This document shows, in pieces, positions 1 through 5,180 of a stretch of DNA of 5,556 bases. A model generated the notes under the pieces. The model was not told the origin of the DNA and made no database searches. It saw only the letters and a program-made list of their open reading frames with translations. Location: assembly GCA_027459365.1 (NCBI GenBank), contig DAIDIM010000154.1:1-5556 (forward strand), written 5' to 3'. A program made the position numbers and the translations under genes. The DNA is from Chlamydiota bacterium (GTDB lineage: Bacteria > Chlamydiota > Chlamydiia > Chlamydiales > SM23-39). Numbering within the stretch: the stretch's first letter is position 1; each line of letters starts with the position of its first letter.

Positions 1-1110
1 GTCAGCTGTTCGAGTCAGCTACATCCCATTTTTATGTCATTCAATTCTTCTGCTGCAAGTACCTTAGCCTCTGCTGTTTACGAATTATTTCCAAATGTAG
101 AGCTTTTGGGAGGAGGATCGATCCCATCCGGATTTTATTACGACTTTAATTTTCCTCATTCTATTCATCCTGAGTTGTATCTTCAAATTGAAGAAAAAAT
201 GAGACAAATTGCTCGAGAGCGAAGGGAGATTCGTAAAATTGAAATGGTTGCAAGGAGTGCAAAAGAATTTTTGAAAAGTAAGGGCCATCGTGAGCGGGCA
301 AAACAAATTGAAGGGGCGGGCCTTTTTGATTTGGTGGAAATCGGCCCTTTTGTCGATTTGGCAGATGGAAAATACCTAAAAAATACGGCGCAATTGCAGA
401 ATTTTAAGCTTTTTCCTCCAATTACCTTTGATGGGGGAATGCGCCTCCTGGGGGCTGCGTTTGAAACGAAGGATGAGCTAAAGGAATTTGTTAAAAGATG
501 GCAGGCGTATCCCAAGAAGCGGCATGAAAAAGTGGGTGAAAATAAACTTTATTGGCGCAAAACAGATGAAGAGTATGTTTGGCTGCCAAATGGTTTGAAG
601 GCTGAATCTGAACTGATCTCGATTTTGAAAAAAAATCTATATCCTGGGGCTTTAGAGATCCGAAAGGGATCGGATAATAAAAATTATCTAAGAGAATTGA
701 ATTGCGAGGCATATAGTGAAATCATTCCATATCACCGAGCCAGAGATCTGATTGAAGATGTCGGTTTTTTAGATCCTCTAGAGGGAAATGAGCTTCAAAT
801 TACAATTTCTTTGAAAAATATCATTTCTTCCTTGCAATTCATTGTGAATACTCTTAATATTTTGTCCTTTAAGCATTGTATTGCATTTTCCGGCGTGCCG
901 AGGAAAGGGGGAAAGCTTCTTACTGATGCATTGAAAGAGCTCGAATGGGCCTTTCAGGAGGCAGATGGGGAGGTTCCTACTTTGGATTTCCTGGTTGCAG
1001 ATGGACTTGGGAGACGATGGAGCGCAGTGAGTGTGGGGATACAAGATTGCTTGATGGTTCAGGTAAAAATTGAAAGGTGCCTGGCGCTTTTGCTAGAACA
1101 GGGAATGTAA
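1..1110 (+). CDS. Threonyl-tRNA synthetase-like protein, degenerate (5' end beyond window)
   Basis: This protein resembles threonyl-tRNA synthetase (ThrRS) from the editing domain to the end of the catalytic core. The first ATG is at 34, but the frame is open to base 1, no Shine-Dalgarno precedes that ATG, and the editing-domain match begins at once, so a start further left (perhaps with a TGS domain) is likely. Numbering from that ATG: GFYYDF (33-38) and FVDLADGKY (106-114) are editing-domain landmarks; SDNKNY..LNC (213-224) matches the core segment holding the first zinc cysteine; LDFLVADGLGRRW (317-329) matches the GPKIDF..D.LGR strand; IER (346-348) matches motif 3. The editing residues H-x3-H and C-x3-H are replaced by S5/S9 and A110/Y114. 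Motif 2, the two zinc histidines and the anticodon-binding domain are absent. It is shorter than a normal ThrRS (about 640 residues) but uninterrupted, and its stop abuts infC. I infer a non-aminoacylating paralogue, either with another role or decaying. Family call firm; function unknown. Confidence 0.8.
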   Translation, partial: VSCSSQLHPIFMSFNSSAASTLASAVYELFPNVELLGGGSIPSGFYYDFNFPHSIHPELYLQIEEKMRQIARERREIRKIEMVARSAKEFLKSKGHRERAKQIEGAGLFDLVEIGPFVDLADGKYLKNTAQLQNFKLFPPITFDGGMRLLGAAFETKDELKEFVKRWQAYPKKRHEKVGENKLYWRKTDEEYVWLPNGLKAESELISILKKNLYPGALEIRKGSDNKNYLRELNCEAYSEIIPYHRARDLIEDVGFLDPLEGNELQITISLKNIISSLQFIVNTLNILSFKHCIAFSGVPRKGGKLLTDALKELEWAFQEADGEVPTLDFLVADGLGRRWSAVSVGIQDCLMVQVKIERCLALLLEQGM

Positions 1111-1650
1111 ATGAGAATCAACAGGGAAATCCGAGCTGATAGAGTGCGTGTGATCTCCGAAAGTGGAGAACAGATAGGCATTATGTTTTTGCGAGAGGCG
1201 CTTACAAAAGCGGAAGACGCAGGACTTGATTTAGTTGAGATTTCGCCTACAGCAAAACCGCCTGTAGTGAAAATTGTTGATTACGGAAAATTTCGCTACC
1301 ATCAACAAAAGAAAGAGAAAGAGGCTAAAAAATCTCAAGTTGTGATCAAAGTTAAAGAAATTAAGCTAAAACCGAATATTGATGATCACGATTTTCAAAC
1401 GAAATTAAAACAGGCAAGAGACTTTATTCTGAAGGGAAACAAAGTTCGTGTAAGTATTATGTTTAGGGGCCGTGAAATGCTACATATCGATCTTGGAGAA
1501 AAAGTGGTGGATAAATTCTGCGTTGCTCTTTCCGATATCGCTGTGTTAGAGGCAACGCCTAAAATGATGGGGCGAACCATGTCATGCACGTTGATGCCCA
1601 GCGGGAAGAAAGCAAAAGTGCCAAGTACACCAATACCAACATCAGTCTAG
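1111..1650 (+). CDS. infC: Translation initiation factor IF-3
   Basis: IF-3 binds the 30S subunit, blocks premature 50S joining and checks start-codon and initiator-tRNA pairing. The 179-residue product has the full two-domain layout: an N-terminal domain beginning RINREIRADRVRV, the family signature KIVDYGKFRY at residues 54-63, a charged linker helix (QQKKEKEAKK, 65-74), then the C-terminal domain with KEIKLKPNIDDHDF (82-95) and MFRGRE (117-122). The ATG directly follows the stop of the upstream gene, which lies in the same frame, so no earlier start is possible and translation may be coupled. The start is ATG, unlike the AUU used by infC in some bacteria, so autocontrol through a rare start codon is not indicated. 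The tail after about residue 165 is Ser/Thr/Pro-rich and probably disordered. It heads the infC-rpmI-rplT run. Confidence 0.97.
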   Translation: MRINREIRADRVRVISESGEQIGIMFLREALTKAEDAGLDLVEISPTAKPPVVKIVDYGKFRYHQQKKEKEAKKSQVVIKVKEIKLKPNIDDHDFQTKLKQARDFILKGNKVRVSIMFRGREMLHIDLGEKVVDKFCVALSDIAVLEATPKMMGRTMSCTLMPSGKKAKVPSTPIPTSV

Positions 1651-1655
1651 AGGAG
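1650..1655 (+). promoter_or_regulatory. Shine-Dalgarno that fixes the rpmI GTG start
   Basis: The purine run GAGGAG overlaps the last base of the infC TAG stop and lies 7 bases before the GTG at 1663. The next candidate start, an ATG at 1672, would be 16 bases away, which is too far. The site therefore supports GTG initiation, which also gives the conserved L35 N-terminus MPKMKT. Confidence 0.75.
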
Positions 1656-1662
1656 AAAAATT

Positions 1663-1857
1663 GTGCCTAAGATGAAGACCCGCAAAGCGGTCAAAGCAAG
1701 ATTTAAAGTGACAGGGACAGGGAAGCTCAAAAGAACTCACCCAGGACGTCGCCACATTTTAACGAAAAAAAGTGCAAACCGAAAACGCAAGCTTGCGAAA
1801 GCAGCCCTTGTCGATAAAGGTCAGCTTAAAATGTTCAAAATTATGATGGGAGTATAG
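1663..1857 (+). CDS. rpmI: 50S ribosomal protein L35
   Basis: This 64-residue, strongly basic protein of the large ribosomal subunit has the usual L35 length. It opens with MPKMKTRKAVKARFKVTGTG and continues with GKLKRTHPGRRHILTKKS (residues 21-38), the conserved core, followed by the Lys/Arg-rich NRKRKLAKAALV segment. Initiation is at GTG, supported by the Shine-Dalgarno at 1650-1655 and by the conserved N-terminus. It lies 12 bp after infC and 4 bp before rplT, as expected for one transcript. Nothing is missing or unusual apart from the GTG start. Confidence 0.97.
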   Translation: MPKMKTRKAVKARFKVTGTGKLKRTHPGRRHILTKKSANRKRKLAKAALVDKGQLKMFKIMMGV

Positions 1858-1861
1858 ATTT

Positions 1862-2224
1862 ATGGTCAGGATTACCAATTCGGTTGCATCTCGCAAGCGC
1901 ACCAAGAAATTACTCAAGCGCTGCAGCGGCTTTTATGGGGATCGAAAGAATCACTTGAAGCTCAGCAAAGATGCTTTAATGTCCGCCTTGGCATTCAATT
2001 ACAAACACAGAAAGCTTCGCAAAAGAGAATTCAAAAGCCTCTGGGTCACACGCATTGGTTGCGCTTCCAAAATGCACGGAATTTCTTATAGCAAGTTGAT
2101 GAACGGACTCAAACTCATGGGATGCGCTGTCAATCGGAAGTGGTTAGCAGAACTTGCGATTCATGATGCTCCAGCGTTTGGCCAAATTGTTACACAGGCG
2201 AAAACTCGTCTAGCAGCCGTTTAA
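1862..2224 (+). CDS. rplT: 50S ribosomal protein L20
   Basis: L20 binds 23S rRNA early in 50S assembly, and in several bacteria represses its own operon. The 120-residue product has the normal length and layout: a long basic N-terminal extension with SRKRTKKLLKRCSGFYGDRKN (10-30), helix-rich YKHRKLRKREFKSLWVTRI (47-65), and the globular C-terminal part with GISYSKLMNGL (73-83) and LAELAIHDAPAFGQIV (95-110). The ATG is 4 bases after the rpmI stop, and the GGGAG inside the end of rpmI (1848-1852) can serve as ribosome-binding site, so the pair is probably translationally coupled. I did not find an obvious L20 autoregulatory fold, but one formed by distant pairing would be missed by eye. Confidence 0.97.
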   Translation: MVRITNSVASRKRTKKLLKRCSGFYGDRKNHLKLSKDALMSALAFNYKHRKLRKREFKSLWVTRIGCASKMHGISYSKLMNGLKLMGCAVNRKWLAELAIHDAPAFGQIVTQAKTRLAAV

Positions 2225-2244
2225 TTTCTAAAAAAGGAAGTACT

Positions 2245-3273
2245 ATGTCGCTTCAAGAATTGATCGACGCTCTCCGTACTTCCTTTATTCAAGAATTAAG
2301 TACGACAATCTCTGTTAAAGATCTAGACTCCTTGAAAACCAAATATTTGGGAAAAAAGGGGTCGGTTCAGTCTCTAATGGCTGAGCTTAAAAACTGCTCT
2401 CCTGATGAAAGGCCCCATTTAGGGAAAATCATTAATGATCTAAAGGAAGAGATCACCTCACATTGCGAAAATAGTCTCGTCCGTCTCCAAAATGAGGAGA
2501 TAGAAAGCAGGCTAACAAAAGAGGCGATAGATCCAACCCTACCTGGAATTAAGCAAAATCTCGGCAGAATACACCCCATCCAACAGATGATGGATAAAAT
2601 CGTCGATATTTTGAACGGGATGGGATTTTCGGTTCTTACAGGACCAGACGTTGATACCGAGTATTATAATTTTGAGGGTCTGAACTTTGCACCTGATCAT
2701 CCTGCGCGAGACATGCAGGACACATTCTATTTGGAAAATGATCTTTTATTGCGCACCCATACAAGCAATGTGCAAGTGCATACAATGGAAAAATATAAAC
2801 CTCCAATCCGCGCAATTGCGCCTGGCCGCTGTTTTCGCAATGAAGATATTTCAGCACGTTCTCATGTTTTCTTTCATCAGATCGAAGGATTTTATATCGA
2901 TAAGGATGTTACCTTTGCAGACCTTATGTCGACAATGGAAGAATTCTTAAGCAAGCTCCTTGGTGAAAAAGTGATCACCCGTTTTCGACCCAGCTATTTT
3001 CCATTCGTAGAACCGGGAATGGAGGTCGATGTTCGTTGTACATCATGCAAGGGTTCTGGTTGCAGAATTTGTAAACATACAGGTTGGCTTGAAATTTTAG
3101 GCGCCGGAATGATTCATCCCAATGTGCTTAAGAAAGGGAACATTGATCCAGAAGAATTTTCTGGTTTTGCTTGGGGAATGGGGATTGAAAGAATTGTGAT
3201 CTTGCAATCGGGAATTCCTGACATCCGCCTCTTTACACAAAACGATATCCGATTTTTATCACAATTTACTTGA
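2245..3273 (+). CDS. pheS: Phenylalanyl-tRNA synthetase alpha subunit
   Basis: PheS is the catalytic subunit of the (alpha-beta)2 enzyme that charges tRNA-Phe. All parts of a 342-residue PheS are present: an N-terminal coiled-coil arm for tRNA (about 1-90), the class II core with HPARDMQDTFY (152-162) and LRTHTS (169-174), motif 2 from GRCFRNE (194-200) to HQIEG (211-215), and motif 3 GMGIERIVIL (311-320). Ala309 in GFAWGMG is the normal residue of the phenylalanine pocket. Inserted before GWLEI is a knuckle with C265, C268, C273 and C276, seen in many bacterial PheS proteins. AAGGAAG at 2234-2240 precedes the ATG. pheT does not follow: a tRNA gene comes next, as expected for chlamydiae, where pheT is encoded elsewhere. 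Confidence 0.97.
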   Translation: MSLQELIDALRTSFIQELSTTISVKDLDSLKTKYLGKKGSVQSLMAELKNCSPDERPHLGKIINDLKEEITSHCENSLVRLQNEEIESRLTKEAIDPTLPGIKQNLGRIHPIQQMMDKIVDILNGMGFSVLTGPDVDTEYYNFEGLNFAPDHPARDMQDTFYLENDLLLRTHTSNVQVHTMEKYKPPIRAIAPGRCFRNEDISARSHVFFHQIEGFYIDKDVTFADLMSTMEEFLSKLLGEKVITRFRPSYFPFVEPGMEVDVRCTSCKGSGCRICKHTGWLEILGAGMIHPNVLKKGNIDPEEFSGFAWGMGIERIVILQSGIPDIRLFTQNDIRFLSQFT

Positions 3274-3298
3274 AATTTAAGAGGTCTCAAAGTACCAT
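3270..3298 (+). promoter_or_regulatory. Candidate sigma-70-type promoter for tRNA-Ser
   Basis: TTGAAA at 3270-3275, overlapping the pheS TGA stop, and TACCAT at 3293-3298 are separated by exactly 17 bases. They match the -35 and -10 consensus at 5 and 4 of 6 positions. The predicted transcript would begin near 3305, about a dozen bases before mature tRNA-Ser. No convincing terminator separates it from pheS, so read-through is also possible. Pattern match only. Confidence 0.5.
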
Positions 3299-3316
3299 CG
3301 ATTTATTCATTTTTGG

Positions 3317-3406
3317 GGAAGAGTGGCAGAGTGGCCGATTGCGCCTGTCTTGAAAACAGGAGGCCCTTCGCGGGGTCCGTGGGTTCGAATCCTACCTCTT
3401 CCGCCA
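3317..3406 (+). tRNA. tRNA-Ser (anticodon UGA)
   Basis: This serine tRNA reads UCA (and probably other UCN) codons. The acceptor stem GGAAGAG (3317-3323) pairs perfectly with CTCTTCC (3396-3402). The anticodon stem CCTGT/ACAGG (3344-3348 and 3356-3360) encloses the loop CTTGAAA with TGA at 3351-3353. A long variable arm with GGCCC..GGGGTCC character (about 3362-3378), diagnostic of the Ser/Leu/Tyr class, precedes the T arm GTGGGTTCGAATCCTAC (3379-3395). The discriminator is G3403, as usual for bacterial tRNA-Ser, and CCA (3404-3406) is encoded. The gene sits between pheS and the tandem membrane-protein genes. tRNA-Ser genes are common integration sites, but I see no integrase or repeated 3' end here. 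Confidence 0.97.
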
Positions 3407-3408
3407 AA

Positions 3409-3441
3409 TTTTCAAAAAGCACTCGAAAGATGCGGTAAGAT
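3409..3441 (+). promoter_or_regulatory. Possible promoter ahead of the tandem membrane-protein genes
   Basis: The 80-bp gap between the tRNA and the first small membrane-protein gene holds TAAGAT (3436-3441), a good -10 match. An AT-rich TTTTCAAAAA stretch (3409-3418) lies at roughly -35 distance, with TTCAAA at 19-bp spacing. The -35 match is poor. The gap also contains TTGTGTAA twice, at 3446-3453 and 3476-3483, 30 bp apart. No Shine-Dalgarno is visible before the ATG at 3487. Confidence 0.3.
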
Positions 3442-3486
3442 AGTGTTGTGTAAGAAACCCGAAACTCAGTTACGATTGTGTAAACT

Positions 3487-3960
3487 ATGAATTGTGAAAG
3501 CATCGCGTCTTATTGTGGTTGTGAAAAATATCAAGGTCGGTGGGTTCGATCCAGGTCGACCGATACCGGATCGTTGGTTGCGACAGGCTTTTTTTTAGGT
3601 TCCTACTTTGCAATGATTGGTTTAAGTTATTATCAAAGTAGTCCGAATATTGCAATTGGATCGATTCCTATGGGCTTTGCAGGAGTTGGAGCTATTTTTT
3701 TTCGTATATTTATAGAACCAGATCCGCGAACAACGCCCGAAGCGATCAATGCACTTGAATATGAGGTGATATCGGATGACCCATTATCTAGACGTCTATT
3801 AGATACTACGAATGGAAGTACATCAAATCGCCCTTTAACAGACAATGCTAGTAGAAGTACATTCAATCGTCGCATAATAGATACGGCCAGTGGAAGTACA
3901 TTACTCGCTCAGGACACACGCGTCCCTTCTGAAACTCAATCCACTAATTTTTATGCTTAA
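3487..3960 (+). CDS. Small two-helix membrane protein with repeat tail (Inc-like layout), copy 1
   Basis: I do not recognise a named family for this 157-residue protein. It starts with MNCESIASYCGC and a GRWVRS motif (17-22). Two hydrophobic helices follow (about 29-49 and 55-75), split by a very short polar turn QSSPN, then a polar C-terminal half. No cleavable signal peptide is visible. This bilobed hairpin is the hallmark of chlamydial inclusion membrane (Inc) proteins, type III secretion substrates inserted in the vacuole membrane, so an Inc-like role is a reasonable but unproven inference. The tail holds three 13-residue repeats (102-140). The next gene is a clear paralogue: about 35 of 83 N-terminal residues are identical without gaps. 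The ATG lacks an obvious Shine-Dalgarno; alignment with copy 2 supports this start. Confidence 0.8.
   Translation: MNCESIASYCGCEKYQGRWVRSRSTDTGSLVATGFFLGSYFAMIGLSYYQSSPNIAIGSIPMGFAGVGAIFFRIFIEPDPRTTPEAINALEYEVISDDPLSRRLLDTTNGSTSNRPLTDNASRSTFNRRIIDTASGSTLLAQDTRVPSETQSTNFYA
3790..3906 (+). repeat. Three tandem 39-bp coding repeats
   Basis: Three in-frame units of 39 bp (3790-3828, 3829-3867, 3868-3906) encode RRLLDTTNGSTSN, RPLTDNASRSTFN and RRIIDTASGSTLL. The consensus is R-R-x-x-D-T-x-x-G-S-T-x-N, rich in Ser/Thr with a basic lead. The units have diverged at nucleotide level, so the expansion is not recent. Copy 2 of the gene pair lacks the array, so it arose or was lost after the duplication. 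Confidence 0.75.
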
Positions 3961-3963
3961 GCT

Positions 3964-4338
3964 ATGTTAAATTGTGATCGGATAGTCTCTTTTTTCGGCT
4001 GCAAACAGATTGAAGGCAATTGGGTTCGATCGAATACTACAGATACTGCCTCGATTCTCGCTGCAGGACTTTTTTTTAGTATGCACGCTTGTATGCTCGG
4101 TGTTGGATGTTATCGAGAAGATACACCCGTAGTGCTTGGGTCAATTGTACCGGGCATGGCAGGAGTTGCTGCGATCTATTTGCGTATCATTACAGATCCA
4201 GAGCCGCAAACCGAAAGTACACAACCTCCTGCAAATATTAGAGTGGCAATAGATACCTTAGCAAGTCCGCTGTTGGTGTCCGATACAGATAGTTCATTAT
4301 CGACTCAAACACCATCCGCAGTTTCTGTTACAACATAA
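3964..4338 (+). CDS. Small two-helix membrane protein (Inc-like layout), copy 2
   Basis: This 124-residue paralogue of the preceding gene begins 3 bp after its stop, so the two are almost certainly co-transcribed. Shared features are NC..I.S..GC at the N-terminus, G-x-WVRS (18-23), TDT (26-28), helix 1 (about 30-50), a short charged turn YREDTP, helix 2 (about 56-76) and a D-P-E-P exit. The tail (77-124) is Ser/Thr/Pro-rich and ends TQTPSAVSVTT; it has no 13-residue repeats. Helix faces and GSI..G.AGV.AI in helix 2 are conserved between copies while the tails are not, which suggests conserved membrane packing and diversifying exposed tails. No Shine-Dalgarno precedes the ATG, so translation may depend on reinitiation from copy 1. 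Function unknown; Inc-like identity is inference from layout and apparent host phylum. Confidence 0.8.
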   Translation: MLNCDRIVSFFGCKQIEGNWVRSNTTDTASILAAGLFFSMHACMLGVGCYREDTPVVLGSIVPGMAGVAAIYLRIITDPEPQTESTQPPANIRVAIDTLASPLLVSDTDSSLSTQTPSAVSVTT

Positions 4339-4346
4339 GCCAATCA

Positions 4347-4736
4347 TCAACAATGGCAGCAAGAATGATGGAGGAGCTCGCAGATTTGGAAACTATTTCC
4401 ATCAGAATCGACAACTGTTTGCATCTTGACATGGCCAGGAACTTCCATCACGTCGCCAACGCATTTAGCACCCTTTTTGAGCATTGATGTTTTGACTTTT
4501 TCTAGATTATCAACAGTGAATGTAATGACAGCATTTTGTCCTGCCTTGACATTTTCCTGCGGATTTTCTTGAGCAATCCCTAAACGAGATCCTCCATCAT
4601 GTCCTTCCATTTCAGCCCAACCATATTCCTCATTGAATTCGGCAAGCTTTAATCCAACGACCTCTTGATAATATTTTACTGCTGCTTTGATATCTTTTAC
4701 AACAATCCAGCAAAGGCCAATTTCTTTCACTGTCAT
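4347..4736 (-). CDS. VOC-superfamily (glyoxalase/bleomycin-resistance-fold) protein
   Basis: This 129-residue protein has the two beta-alpha-beta-beta-beta modules of the vicinal oxygen chelate fold. Module 1 runs from IGLCWIVVKDIKAAVKYYQEVVGLKL to LGIAQE, and module 2 from AVITFTVDNLEKVKTSMLKKGAK to VVDSDGNSFQICEL. The pattern D-x2-A-x2-Y-Y-x3-V-G-L and the D-x-D-G-N-x-F ending are typical of small glyoxalase-like proteins. The usual first-strand metal histidine is replaced (GLCW); the late glutamate in FQICEL is kept, so catalysis cannot be assumed. The C-terminus is an unusual HHSCCHC, a possible metal-binding tail. AAGGAG (complement of 4745-4750) lies 8 bases before the ATG, a strong ribosome-binding site. 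It sits 36 bp downstream of the phosphate permease on the same strand and converges with the copy 2 membrane gene, only 8 bp apart. Substrate unknown. Confidence 0.88.
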   Translation of the reverse strand: MTVKEIGLCWIVVKDIKAAVKYYQEVVGLKLAEFNEEYGWAEMEGHDGGSRLGIAQENPQENVKAGQNAVITFTVDNLEKVKTSMLKKGAKCVGDVMEVPGHVKMQTVVDSDGNSFQICELLHHSCCHC

Positions 4737-4772
4737 AGATGTTTCTCCTTTTTTGTTGCCATTTTAGAAGGT

Positions 4773-5168
4773 TCAAAAAAAAGATGCAATGAAATAGGTA
4801 AATGCACTTATGCATGCTGCGCCCGGCATTGTCAACGCCAATGCAAAGAGGAGCCGATGAGGCGTCTCCCAATAGACTGCGCTGCGAGAGCGAGCCGTTC
4901 CGACACCTGTAATGCCGCCTGCGATTACATGGGTTGAGCTGACAGGCATACCAAGAAAGCTTGCACCTAAGATCACAATCGAAGAGGAGGTCTCAGCGAC
5001 AAATCCTTGAACCGATTCGATTTTAGTAATGCGGAAAGCCATGGTTTGAATGATCCGCATTCCCCCCGAAGCCGTTCCAAGAGCCATGACAATGGCACAT
5101 GCAAGGATCACCCAGAAGGGAATTTGCGTAGTTGCGATAAGGCCTCCTGTAAAAAGACCAAGTGTGAT
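4773..5168 (-). CDS. Inorganic phosphate transporter, Pit family, C-terminal third (truncated)
   Basis: Pit permeases are inner-membrane phosphate or metal-phosphate symporters of about 400-500 residues. About 131 residues remain here, covering the last transmembrane helices. Recognisable family blocks are IPFWVILACAIVMALGTASG, then GMRIIQTMAFRITKIESVQGF, AETSSSIVILGASFLG, and MPVSSTHVIAGGITGVG, the PHO4 second-repeat signature P-V-S-[ST]-T-H. The protein ends ISAFTYFIASFF. The preceding GANDAxKxMG segment expected just upstream is missing: the match fades at the codon for Ile in GITLGLF, where high-GC foreign sequence begins. The loss looks like a join artefact, not natural truncation, so the source genome probably has the full gene. 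Its G+C (about 50%) is slightly above that of the translation genes. The VOC gene follows on the same strand. Confidence 0.85.
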   Translation of the reverse strand: MTLGLFTGGLIATTQIPFWVILACAIVMALGTASGGMRIIQTMAFRITKIESVQGFVAETSSSIVILGASFLGMPVSSTHVIAGGITGVGTARSRSAVYWETPHRLLFALALTMPGAACISAFTYFIASFF

Positions 5169-5180
5169 GCCGTGGGGCGC
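5165..5180. other. Probable chimeric junction between two genomes
   Basis: To the left the sequence is about 48-52% G+C and encodes the Pit permease; to the right it is about 76% G+C (counted over 5221-5556) and encodes an MHYT-domain protein in another minus-strand frame. The Pit match stops inside the protein at about 5168. Neither gene has a start, stop or promoter at the switch, and no inverted repeat, target duplication or mobile-element end is visible. The exact base cannot be set by eye. Confidence 0.8.

Noticed and set aside
34..36. ATG at 34 as the true start of the ThrRS-like gene
   Set aside because: No ribosome-binding site precedes it, the frame is open to the window edge, and the editing-domain match begins immediately, so the real start is probably outside the window; it cannot be excluded.
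3303..3503. Minus-strand open frame with the AEEVGFEPT string
   Set aside because: It is the antisense of tRNA-Ser; AEEVGFEPT-like peptides are a well-known spurious product of tRNA genes.
3538..3556. T-arm-like GGTGGGTTCGATCC inside copy 1, similar to the tRNA-Ser T arm 160 bp upstream; considered as an attachment site
   Set aside because: It is the codon run for the conserved WVRS motif, which recurs in copy 2; no integrase or exact repeat of the tRNA 3' end is present, and the flanks do not form a T stem.
4630..4937. Open frames on both strands across the VOC/permease boundary
   Set aside because: They overlap well-supported VOC and Pit coding sequence in other frames and have no domain features.
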